Source: Methanogranum sp963676045
GTDB lineage: Archaea; Thermoplasmatota; Thermoplasmata; Methanomassiliicoccales; Methanomethylophilaceae
Assembly: GCA_963676045.1 (NCBI GenBank)
Contig: OY780938.1
Location: forward strand, 620,001 to 684,000
DNA: 64,000 nt
Direction: 5' to 3'
Shown here: piece by piece, positions 51,444 to 60,733 of the stretch
Layout: each line of letters begins with the position of its first letter
Position numbering within the stretch: the first letter of the stretch is position 1
The notes under the pieces: generated by a model
Seen by the model: only the letters and a program-made list of their open reading frames with translations
Told to the model about the DNA's origin: nothing
Database searches by the model: none
Position numbers and translations under genes: made by a program

Positions 51444-54400
51444 GTGAAATACTTATACAATATTGAACACTATGGTGGACTCCTTACAATGATATGTTTG
51501 AGAATGACATATCATAAAGAAGATACTGCAATACTCTTAGTTAGTCAAAATAATGGAAAAGAGGAGTTACATCAAAGATTATTAAAAGCAAATATTTTTG
51601 ATAAAATTCTTGTTCATAAAAAAGGTATAGGCATGAAATCACTAACAGAAAATGAAGTTTCTGAATCTTTATTAAATTATTATGATGATTTTTTTTCAGA
51701 CAATGATATAGATCTTGAAGAAATAGTAACAATATACACTTCTCATGATTGTGATAACACGTTTGGAACATATTTAGCATTAAAAAATATAATGCAAACT
51801 ATTGTAGAAATTTTACCGGATCAATGTGATAAAATTGGAACGTATGAAACAACAGTATGCAAGGGTATATCCAGTAGAGCGTATGCAGATGTTCAAAAAA
51901 AAATGGGTGTTCTTTGTGGTGAGGGAAAATATTGTAAAAAATTAAGATGTAGAAAACACAAAACTGACAATTATTTTCAATACTATGATTTGTGTAAAGA
52001 ATTAACTAAAGAAGATAAAATAGCTATACTTAAAGCATTGGTACCAGATTACAATATTTTCCATAATAATATAAATACACAAATTCTTATAGCAAATTCT
52101 CACTCTTATGATAGGTATACACCATACCCTAATTCAAAAAAAGTATACGCGTACCAGATAATCATAGATTTTTTCTTCGATGACGATAAACCTGTACTAA
52201 TTAAACCACATCCTGAAGCAGCAGACATGTTTAATAATTATTTTCCAAAAGAAATAATAATGGATGGAAATTATCCACTGGATGTAATACTATTAGACGA
52301 TGAGGCTCATTTTTACAAAGCATTGACAATTAGATCGGCCGCAATTCGAATAATGGAACAAAATATTGCAGATCATACTATGAAATTTGGACTTGAAATT
52401 CTAGATATTTCTGGATGCATTTATCAAAATTATGTAGCCTTAAAAATATTAGAAACGATGACAAAATATCAATATGTATTAAAACAAAACATATTTCATT
52501 CTGATGATATTATAAAATATTTAGCAAATAAACTTGATATTAGTTTATCAGATTCTAGTGTTAGTAGAACAGCATTTACAATAAATAAATCTCTAATTGA
52601 TTTAGAAAAAACAATACAAGATTATGATGATAATTCAGTCCATATTATTTTAAATTTGGACGAAAAAGATTATCATATGTTATCATATGAAACTCAAAAA
52701 TTATTAATCACCATTAAAATTTCTGTTAGGAAAACAAATAATGAATCATTAGCAGAAGAATTTGATACTGTTATTTATGCGTATACAAAGAATAAGAAAG
52801 AACACAAAAATATTATTAAATTTAAAGGAGAAAAATGTTCCAAGTACTCCAATTCTATAATTAAGTATGAAATATGTGATTTAATACCTTGTTCAAAATA
52901 TTATTCTCATGATCAAAAAATTATTAACGACGTAACAACTTATAATTTAGATTTAAAATTAGCATTAAAAAATAAAGATGAGATTAAAATCTCTACATTG
53001 ATGTCAAATGAAATTAAAATTCCTGATGGGGAAACATATTCTTATTTTGCCAACGCCTATTTAAATGGATTAGGTGTTGAAATTGATATTAATAAAGCAA
53101 TTTGCTATTATCGCGAAGCCATATATTTATCTAATGACTCTATAAAAATGCAATTAGTCCAAGCTTTAATTAATCGTAATTATAAAAATGACTATAATGA
53201 AGCTTTTTCCATCACTAAAAATAAACACATTAAAGGTGATGATAATGCAACTATTGTACTTTCAGATATGTATTTAAAAGGAATAGGAACAGATGCAAAT
53301 ATAGATACATGTATAAAATTACTCAAAACACTTGTAAATAAAAATAAGAAAGGAATTACTCCTTTAATTGATGCACTAATTATAAGAAATAAAGAATCTG
53401 ATTTAAAAGAAGCGTTCAATTTATGTAAGACGCAATCAGCACATAATGAAAGTTCGGGAATTGATTACAAATTATCTTTAATGTATTTTAATGGACAAGG
53501 AACTGATAAAAATATAAGTATGGCTATTAAATACATGAGAAAATCATCAGATGCAGGATATTGGAGAGCTACTAGAGATCTCCCTGATTTATTAATAAAG
53601 AGTAATGATGTTGAAGATTTGAGGATTGTTTACGATTTGTGTACAAAAAAATCAAGTGAGGGAGATGCTCATAGTACATTATTGCTTTCAATTATGTATA
53701 GGGATGGAATATATATTCCGATCAATAATGAAATGCATTTAGAATTGTTAAAAAAAGCTGCACATATGGGCGATAAAAAAGCAATATTGGAATTAAAAAA
53801 AATGTCAATTCCTAAAACACGGCGATTATATTCAAAAGTAATTGGAAAAGGGAAAAATATGGATGATCATTGTTCAGCCTATAGTAATCTTAATATAGAA
53901 ATTACACCGCAATTCAAAAAAAATATTACTATTGCAAAATCAACATACAACTATGACAAATCATTAATTAATGTATCAACAAGAAACATTCCATTTGACG
54001 ATTTTGATAATATTGATGATGGCAGAAATAAAATTACATATAATAATACAGTGTTTGAAACTTTTTTTAAAAAACAAAATGGAGATTATTTATATGTTTT
54101 CTTAACTGGATATAGAGAAAAAGAAGGCACAAGAAATCCAGATTTTTCCAGATGGTCTTGGTATCCTGTAGTTCCTGGCAGTATTCTTTGTATCGATAAT
54201 CCTATGTATTATTCATTTCCAAAAATACGTATGGGCTGGTTTCTTGGCGATGATAAGTCAGATTACATTAAATATACCTCAGAAATTATTAAAAAAATTG
54301 CAGATATTCTAAATATAGATAATAAAAATATCATAATATATGGAAGTTCAGCAGCAGGTACAGCAGCAATACATATAAGTGAAATTATTGAAAAAAGTAT

Positions 54401-55232
54401 TTCGGTTTCAATAAATATGCAAATACTTCCATATATAGACTCTGAAAAAAAGAAAGATTTTGAAGATGCTGTTGGAATCAAATTAGATACACTAGGAAAA
54501 AGGGCGGATACAGGACATATTTTAGATAATTCTAAAAATAAACATTTTTTAATAATAAATGGAAATTCGGATGAAGATCTTAAATCTATTTTAAAATATA
54601 ATATAGATAGAAATCATAATATCAAATTTGGATTTAATAAAATCGATAATATATATATATGGATTTATTATGCAACGGGCATTCCTGGCGGTTTAAAAGC
54701 TCATTCTGCGTTTGAAGACCGTACAATGTTTACTGCAATAAATTATATAACAAAATCACTAATTAACAATGACAACATCGAAAATGAATTATTTGATATC
54801 TTTTCTGAATTTTGGTCTGACAGATATGAACGTGAAGCTTCCATTATGATGAAAACCGTGGAAATGCTTTTATTATCTACAGATGAAAACTCAAAAAAAA
54901 AAGCATTTGAAATATGTTGCGTTAACCGTGGAAATTCAGCAGGAATGAAAAAACTCATAGAAATGTATTCAGAAGGCATAGGAACCCCTATTGATTATGA
55001 TAAAGCAATTGATCAAATTAAGATATTAATTCAAATTGAAAATGGACATGAATTACAATATGCAAAACTCCTAATGTTAAAAGGAGATGTAACTAATATC
55101 GAACTATTTAAAAATTTAATTCATTCTCTGAGTAAAAATAATTTAAAAAACCTATTGAAATTCAGCAATATGTGCCATTCCAAGCAATATTTAGAACTCA
55201 TTGAAAAAGAACTAAAACTTGATAAGTGTTAA
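51444..55232 (+). CDS. Three-module glycan protein: transferase-like, Sel1 repeats, alpha/beta-hydrolase
   Basis: A 1262-aa protein, starting with GTG about 25 bp after a TATA box (leaderless). Residues 1 to about 400 resemble a polysialyl- or glycerophosphotransferase-type enzyme, with the KPHPE motif near 252-256. About 530-790 hold Sel1-like repeats (units such as YLNGLGVEIDINKAICYY and YFNGQGTDKNISMAIKYM). About 800-1120 form an alpha/beta-hydrolase domain with nucleophile elbow YGSSAAGTAA near 965-975 and a conserved HSAFED; Sel1-like repeats resume to the end. The hydrolase and Sel1 parts are shared with the protein at 60734-62413. The first module is a weak call. Probably modifies surface polymer units. 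Confidence 0.6.
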   Translation: MKYLYNIEHYGGLLTMICLRMTYHKEDTAILLVSQNNGKEELHQRLLKANIFDKILVHKKGIGMKSLTENEVSESLLNYYDDFFSDNDIDLEEIVTIYTSHDCDNTFGTYLALKNIMQTIVEILPDQCDKIGTYETTVCKGISSRAYADVQKKMGVLCGEGKYCKKLRCRKHKTDNYFQYYDLCKELTKEDKIAILKALVPDYNIFHNNINTQILIANSHSYDRYTPYPNSKKVYAYQIIIDFFFDDDKPVLIKPHPEAADMFNNYFPKEIIMDGNYPLDVILLDDEAHFYKALTIRSAAIRIMEQNIADHTMKFGLEILDISGCIYQNYVALKILETMTKYQYVLKQNIFHSDDIIKYLANKLDISLSDSSVSRTAFTINKSLIDLEKTIQDYDDNSVHIILNLDEKDYHMLSYETQKLLITIKISVRKTNNESLAEEFDTVIYAYTKNKKEHKNIIKFKGEKCSKYSNSIIKYEICDLIPCSKYYSHDQKIINDVTTYNLDLKLALKNKDEIKISTLMSNEIKIPDGETYSYFANAYLNGLGVEIDINKAICYYREAIYLSNDSIKMQLVQALINRNYKNDYNEAFSITKNKHIKGDDNATIVLSDMYLKGIGTDANIDTCIKLLKTLVNKNKKGITPLIDALIIRNKESDLKEAFNLCKTQSAHNESSGIDYKLSLMYFNGQGTDKNISMAIKYMRKSSDAGYWRATRDLPDLLIKSNDVEDLRIVYDLCTKKSSEGDAHSTLLLSIMYRDGIYIPINNEMHLELLKKAAHMGDKKAILELKKMSIPKTRRLYSKVIGKGKNMDDHCSAYSNLNIEITPQFKKNITIAKSTYNYDKSLINVSTRNIPFDDFDNIDDGRNKITYNNTVFETFFKKQNGDYLYVFLTGYREKEGTRNPDFSRWSWYPVVPGSILCIDNPMYYSFPKIRMGWFLGDDKSDYIKYTSEIIKKIADILNIDNKNIIIYGSSAAGTAAIHISEIIEKSISVSINMQILPYIDSEKKKDFEDAVGIKLDTLGKRADTGHILDNSKNKHFLIINGNSDEDLKSILKYNIDRNHNIKFGFNKIDNIYIWIYYATGIPGGLKAHSAFEDRTMFTAINYITKSLINNDNIENELFDIFSEFWSDRYEREASIMMKTVEMLLLSTDENSKKKAFEICCVNRGNSAGMKKLIEMYSEGIGTPIDYDKAIDQIKILIQIENGHELQYAKLLMLKGDVTNIELFKNLIHSLSKNNLKNLLKFSNMCHSKQYLELIEKELKLDKC

Positions 55233-56210
55233 TTTATCTAACCACAAGTTTGACCTTACATGAACTGACCTGGCTTTCGAGGATTGCTGTTCTTTTTACA
55301 TTTTTAATCCATATTATCACTTGTAGTTAGGAACCGTCTATCTTTGTTTATCTAGATGCCTTCGGCACCGGAACGGATTCTTTTCATACCAAAGACATCG
55401 AATGATACGCCCTGATTTGTTGAAACATGCCTTTTCTGCTCCCAATCAGCAACAAAGACCATAAGTGAGAATTCGGAAAGCTCCTCGAATATAGATTCCA
55501 CTATCTTCAACTGAACTCAAGATATAAGAAACGAAACCTTAAATGCAAAACACTGCAAAGGAAGATATCAAAATACGTTCCCTTAGGTTATACTTGAATG
55601 TGCATATGGCAGATACCTAACCTATTACGTGCTTCGGATCCTCTAAACATTGTCACAATATAATTCTTCGACCTGTACGGCTCTAAAGTCACAGAAACTG
55701 TGCGAGCGGTTCGAAACAAACGCAAATAACATTATTTGCCAACAGCCCAATGTATTTATCGAAAGGACTGTCATCTCTACAAATCCAAAAATATTATGTC
55801 TCCGCAGATATGAAATGCTTGGAAAACACTTCGATCCATCAGAAAAGAATCTAACTACCTCTCCCTAACACAATCTTGTTACTTGCAATTTAAATGAAAC
55901 ATATTTCTTCTGCCGACAATTTTCTCATTTCCCACCAAACACCGACAGGCGTATATTATAACATTAAAGGATTTAATTTAAATGATAGAAAAGATCTGTT
56001 TGGTTTTTAACGATTGATAACAATCAAGAAGCCACTTCTTCTTTCATCATAGATCGCATTAGATTTAGAAAACATCAACGAATTTTTATAAATCGATTCA
56101 CTAACTGTCAAACTCAGGACAAATTTATTAAATAAGTTTGTAAACTTTTCAATTAATACTCTTAACCATAAACTTAGAAAATAAGATAATACAAAACGGA
56201 TAACCGACAT
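55233..56210. other. Gene-poor gap containing decayed DNA
   Basis: About 980 bp without an intact gene. The middle (55330-55720) holds a coding-like remnant on the minus strand, described separately. The rest is AT-rich. A 67-codon minus frame at 56007-56210 lacks an SD and homology and is not supported. Confidence 0.5.
55345..55720 (-). pseudogene. Degraded transposase-like remnant
   Basis: Successive frames on the minus strand give protein-like pieces: MFRGSEARNR, then LCSVLHLRFRFLYLEF, then KIVESIFEELSEFSLMVF continuing VADWEQKRHVSTNQG and VSFDVFGMKRIRSGAEGI before stops. Order and style resemble the C-terminal third of IS4/IS1634-type DDE transposases (hydrophobic YREK-like helix block, then an EELS block and a terminal FGI block). 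Several frameshifts and stops are needed. Composition is less AT-rich than its surroundings. No terminal inverted repeats were found. Confidence 0.4.
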
Positions 56211-57302
56211 TCACTGTAATTCACAAAAATCATAAATAATATCTAATGACTTAGTGTATATTTCTCTTATATCTTCTTTTGATAAAATTATTGGAAAATT
56301 ATTTAAACGATCAATATTGACTTCATCAATCAATATATTAATATTTTTGATACATACTGATGGCCTTTCTAATTTAATTTCCTTTAATAAATCACTAAAT
56401 ATTGTCAAACCTGAATCAATGTCATCCCCCCCAAGTAATTTAGATATATCACATAATATAATATCTAAACCATCTCTTCCAAAAGGATGCGTAACTATAC
56501 TATCTCTATCTATTAACTTTTTCCAACATTCGCAAAAAAGAAATGCTACTGCACACCCGTGCGGAATTTTATAATTTGAAGTCAAAATATAACTCAATGC
56601 ATGTGGAGCTGTTGTTCTTGTAATATTTATGGCTCTTCCAGAATAATTTGCAGCTAATTGAATTGCACAATTTCCAAGAATTTCATTATTCATATACGAC
56701 TTATAATTACCAATTATCAAATTAATAGAACATTTTGAATACTATATACTTTCAATAGTTGATTTTACCGACCACCACGACTCAATCGATTGCGATAACG
56801 CATCAAGCATAGTACAAATTCTTATATTACATGGAACTGATAAAATAAAAGAACAGTCCAATATCACACTATCTGGTAAAAGAAATTCTGAATCAATTGA
56901 TTTTTTTCTTTTATCCACATATATTACTGCAAATTGTGTAGATTCACTGCCTGTTCCAGATGTTGTAGGTATTGCGATGTGTTTAATCAATTTCCCATCC
57001 CTAATTTTAATTTCATTTCTAATACATTTCGAAACATCAATAGAACTGCCTCCACCGATAGATATGATTCCATCATTACCATTAATAACGTATTTTTTAT
57101 ATCCATCCAACACAGATGAAAATGAAGGATTTGATTCGAAATCACCAAATATAGTAAAATTAACAGGTATTAATTTGTTTAATTTGTAATGATCGCTAAT
57201 TGAATGACCACATACTATCATTGGATTTTTTATATTATATTCTACAATAAGCTTATTTAAATCATCAATCCAATTAATTGTTTGAATTATTTTTTGTTGC
57301 AT
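56211..57302 (-). CDS. Fe-type alcohol dehydrogenase (phosphonoacetaldehyde reductase-like) with in-frame TAG
   Basis: Read through one TAG at 56744-56742 (codon 187), the frame encodes 363 residues, the normal size of Fe-ADHs. It has the NAD loop ISIGGGSSIDVSK (about 80-92), IPTTSGTGSES, the metal-ligand helix TMLDALSQSIESWW with Asp167, and His234 (APHALSY) and His248 (KIPHGCA). DALSQ has Gln where FucO-type enzymes have a His ligand. Both halves are in the same frame with no other defect, and the TAG falls in a surface-helix position after WSVKSTIESI. Its place behind Ppd and PepM suggests reduction of phosphonoacetaldehyde to 2-hydroxyethylphosphonate. TAG is probably read as pyrrolysine; a fresh nonsense mutation is the alternative. 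Confidence 0.75.
56742..56744 (-). other. In-frame amber codon, candidate pyrrolysine site
   Basis: TAG as codon 187 of the Fe-ADH. No complete gene I checked in this window ends with TAG, and homology continues directly on both sides. No pylT, pylS or pylB-D gene is in the window, so decoding cannot be proved here. Confidence 0.6.
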
Positions 57303-57308
57303 TTCCCT

Positions 57309-59315
57309 TCACCGATCTGGAATCAATGTAATTATCTCCTTTATTGACATACATAAATCGTCTGCTTCTTTAGAACGATGATTAATTAATATCGATTTTG
57401 CAACCTCTTGCATTGCTGGGAAAGCACTTCTTATAAGATGATTTGCATATATTACCACGTTTATTTTATGTAATGCTAATTCTTCTTCCGTAATACTATT
57501 ATATGATGTTGGAACAACGACAATTATAGTTAATTGATCATTCTTTCTAAACTTATCTACGAATTCAAGAACTTCGTCGGAAGTATTTTTACGACTATGA
57601 ATCATTATCCCGTCTGCACCAGCCTTTACGTAGGATTCAGCACGATATAATGCATCATCCATCCCTTTATCTAATATTAAACTCTCTATACGAGCAATAA
57701 TCATAAAATCTTTAGTTCTTAATACTTTTTTACCAGCTGATATTTTTTGACAAAAACTTTCAACATTATCTTGTACTTGTTCAACTTCTGTTCCAAATAA
57801 TGAATTTTTTTTCAATCCAGTCTTATCTTCTATTATTATTGCAGAAACACCCATTCTCTCTAATGTTTTTACATTAAATACAAAATGCTCTGATACCCCT
57901 CCTGTATCTCCATCAAAAATAATTGGTTTTGTAGTTACATCCATAATCTCATCAATAGTTCTCAATCTTGAAGTCATATCTACAAGTTCTATATCGGGTT
58001 TTCCTTTTATTGTAGAATCACACAAAGATGATACCCAAATACCATCAAATTGTTTAAGTCCATAATTTTGCTCAACAACTGTTTTTTCAACAATAAGTCC
58101 AGTCAGTCCATTGTGTGCTTCCATTATAGAAACAATCGGTTTTGAACTGATCAATTTTTTAAGACTGCGCCGCCTTAAATCAGGCATTGATTGACGATCA
58201 TATATCTCTTTTTCTAATAATTCAAAATCAACATTCTTTGTATAAAATGGCTCTATTAAAGTTCCTCCATACAGATTTAATTCATTAATTACTTCTAATC
58301 TTATATTCTCTTGAATCCCCTTACACCAATCATCACCGTGCAAAACATAATCTGGCTTTAAGGACCTTAAAACATCTTTATAGCTAATTGATTTTTGAAT
58401 TATTACTTTATCTACGCCTTTGATTTTTTTAAAAATTTTAATTTTTTCGTCGCATAATAATATCGGATAATGTTTATAACTAGCAACAGCTTCATCGCTC
58501 AATATTCCAATAACCAAACTTCCTATAGCTTCTGCACAACTAATTATATTCAAATGACCTCCATGCACAATATCTGTTGAAAATGAAATGTAACATACAC
58601 GATTTTTACTTCTTTGAATTTCAAAATTCATTTTATTCAAATCATCAATATTATCAATTTCACCACAAATTAAATTTTTGAAGTCAATATACTTCATATT
58701 AATTCTATCGCTAATTTCATTAAATGCTTCTTCAGCATAACAATTTAAATTACCGTTCAAACAATATTTACCAATTTCATTTAACCATATTTTCCAATCT
58801 TCTTTTTTTATATAATATATCGGTTGAGAAGATATTGAATTTTCATGATTATTTATGCTTATACTTATAACCTTTTTTCCATCAATTTTTATTTTAAAAT
58901 CTTTTTCTGGTAATGGACGAGTCGTGGATGCTGCAACAGAACTATATGACGAAGACAATAATTGCATTATGATATATTTCTCAAATACCAAATCTCCATG
59001 GATTAATAATATTTCATCATCTAGACATTCTTTTGCTAATTCTATCGAATAAATATAATTAGTATCTTCATATCTAGAATTATAAACAAATTCGAAATTC
59101 AAATCGGGATATAATTCAAGACAATGATCTTCAATCATTTTATGGTGATAGCCTGTAGTAATTACAAAATTTTTAATACCCAATTCTTTTAATATTTTTA
59201 TTTGTCGATCGATTATTTTTGTTCCGTCATATAACTCTACAAAACATTTTGGTTGATTTTTTGTTAAATCTCCCATTCTTTTACCTGTACCTGAATTAAG
59301 TATTAAGCACTTCAT
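57309..59315 (-). CDS. pepM: Nucleotidyltransferase - cytidylyltransferase - phosphoenolpyruvate mutase fusion
   Basis: A 668-aa three-domain protein. Residues 1 to about 225 are an NTP-transferase (LILNSGTGKRMGDLTKNQPKCF, HGDLVF). About 240-365 form an HxGH-type cytidylyltransferase (DIVHGGHLN, 248-256; LHGDDWCKG). About 385-665 form PEP mutase, with DGDTGG (468-473) and the diagnostic EDKTGLKKNS (496-505). PEP mutase creates the C-P bond of phosphonopyruvate; the transferase domains would activate the resulting phosphonate with CTP for attachment to glycan or lipid. Its ATG overlaps the region just after the ppd stop and it is 6 bp from the dehydrogenase gene, so the three genes form one operon. 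Confidence 0.9.
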   Translation of the reverse strand: MKCLILNSGTGKRMGDLTKNQPKCFVELYDGTKIIDRQIKILKELGIKNFVITTGYHHKMIEDHCLELYPDLNFEFVYNSRYEDTNYIYSIELAKECLDDEILLIHGDLVFEKYIIMQLLSSSYSSVAASTTRPLPEKDFKIKIDGKKVISISINNHENSISSQPIYYIKKEDWKIWLNEIGKYCLNGNLNCYAEEAFNEISDRINMKYIDFKNLICGEIDNIDDLNKMNFEIQRSKNRVCYISFSTDIVHGGHLNIISCAEAIGSLVIGILSDEAVASYKHYPILLCDEKIKIFKKIKGVDKVIIQKSISYKDVLRSLKPDYVLHGDDWCKGIQENIRLEVINELNLYGGTLIEPFYTKNVDFELLEKEIYDRQSMPDLRRRSLKKLISSKPIVSIMEAHNGLTGLIVEKTVVEQNYGLKQFDGIWVSSLCDSTIKGKPDIELVDMTSRLRTIDEIMDVTTKPIIFDGDTGGVSEHFVFNVKTLERMGVSAIIIEDKTGLKKNSLFGTEVEQVQDNVESFCQKISAGKKVLRTKDFMIIARIESLILDKGMDDALYRAESYVKAGADGIMIHSRKNTSDEVLEFVDKFRKNDQLTIIVVVPTSYNSITEEELALHKINVVIYANHLIRSAFPAMQEVAKSILINHRSKEADDLCMSIKEIITLIPDR

Positions 59316-60425
59316 TTAAACACCCAAATATTTCATGAACTCTTCTTTATTCTCCATGGCCGATGTTTTTGGACGCCCTAGATTTTCTCTAGATCCGATT
59401 GATACCTTTACTTCGATAAAGTGAACTCCATTAGTTTTTCTTACTTCATTTATTATTTTTTGTAAACTAATTTCATCACTTACAGAGAACATACTTTTAT
59501 ATTTGCATGCTTCTGCTATTTTTAGTAAATTAATATCTTTAACTTTTGTTGGATATCCGCCAACAGATTCGTGAGATTCATTATTTAATATTACATGAAT
59601 TAAGTTATTCAAATCTGATGTTCCAATAGTAGCCATTGATCCCATATGCATTAACAACGAGCCATCTCCGTCCAGACACCAAACTTTTTTGTCTGGTTTA
59701 TTTAATGCAATACCGAGAGCAATAGACGAACAATGACCCATAGAACCAACAGTTAAAAAATCATGTGAATGACAATTTTTTCGAATCTCATATAACTCAC
59801 GAGATATTTTTCCAGTTGTAGAAACGACAACATCATTACCAATGTTATCAATAATTGTCTTGATTGCAGTTTCACGACTCATAGTGTGTGTATTCGTCTG
59901 CTTATAGTTTAAATCACACTTTAATGAATTTTTTTTTACGACTATTGCGATTGATTTTCCATCTTTTAAATTTTTTTCCAATTCCTTAAATTTTTGCTCA
60001 AATAAGTTTACAGTTGTATCTTCGGCCAATACAATATATTCAATTTCTAATATTTCCAATAGATCTAATGTTATTTTTCCTTGAAACTTGTGTTGTGGCT
60101 CATCGTGAATATTTGGTTCACCTCTCCATCCAATTATAAAAATACATGGTATTCCATATATATCGGGATGTAAAAGTGATGTATAGGGATTAATAATATT
60201 ACCCAAACCACTATTTTGCATATATATAATTGGAATATTGCCTGTAGATAAATAGTACCCAGCAGCAATACCAACACAATTTCCTTCATTAACGGCTATA
60301 ATATGCTTTGAAGAAATACCATAATTACTCATTAAATAATTACACAATGAACATAATTGAGAATCTGGAACACCCGTATAAAACCTGTTTTCACCAAATA
60401 AGTTCATTAAATCATTTAAATTCAT
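59316..60425 (-). CDS. ppd: Phosphonopyruvate decarboxylase
   Basis: TPP enzyme that pulls the unfavourable PEP mutase reaction forward by decarboxylating phosphonopyruvate to phosphonoacetaldehyde. The 369-aa single chain has the N-terminal FYTGVPDSQLCSLCNYL, the catalytic-Glu region AVNEGNCVGIAAGYYLS, IGWRGEPNIHDEPQH, and the TPP motif DGDGSLLMHMGSMATIG followed by ILNNESHESVGGYPT. All features match Ppd rather than other decarboxylases. First gene of the leftward phosphonate operon. It is preceded by a 308-bp AT-rich gap. Confidence 0.92.
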   Translation of the reverse strand: MNLNDLMNLFGENRFYTGVPDSQLCSLCNYLMSNYGISSKHIIAVNEGNCVGIAAGYYLSTGNIPIIYMQNSGLGNIINPYTSLLHPDIYGIPCIFIIGWRGEPNIHDEPQHKFQGKITLDLLEILEIEYIVLAEDTTVNLFEQKFKELEKNLKDGKSIAIVVKKNSLKCDLNYKQTNTHTMSRETAIKTIIDNIGNDVVVSTTGKISRELYEIRKNCHSHDFLTVGSMGHCSSIALGIALNKPDKKVWCLDGDGSLLMHMGSMATIGTSDLNNLIHVILNNESHESVGGYPTKVKDINLLKIAEACKYKSMFSVSDEISLQKIINEVRKTNGVHFIEVKVSIGSRENLGRPKTSAMENKEEFMKYLGV

Positions 60426-60733
60426 ATTATTATATAGACTACAGGCATATATATAAATCTGGATTTGAAGTTATAAAATACAATGTGAACATTTGAATTA
60501 CATAAATTCGAAACGCAATACAACAGAAGGAAAATACTAAAAACGATAAAAATACAGGAATGAATCACACAATATATTCAAAAAGGTAAAACGATAAAAA
60601 TACTAATTATAAACAACCTAATATAGGAATAACTGCTTATTCGATACTTGTATTCTATATGAGTAATATTGAAAAGCAACACATTTTTCCTGATCTCCTA
60701 TCAAACAATTATACTCAAGAATTTGAATAGTAT
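60426..60733. other. AT-rich divergent promoter region
   Basis: The 308-bp gap between the divergent ppd and hydrolase-Sel1 genes. A TTATACTC element about 25 bp before 60734 and an ATATAGAC/TATATATA-like stretch just after 60425 are candidate TATA boxes for leaderless messages. Nothing else is recognised. Confidence 0.4.

Noticed and set aside
56007..56210. A 67-codon minus-strand frame directly after the Fe-ADH
   Set aside because: No SD, no homology I recognise, and composition like non-coding AT-rich DNA.
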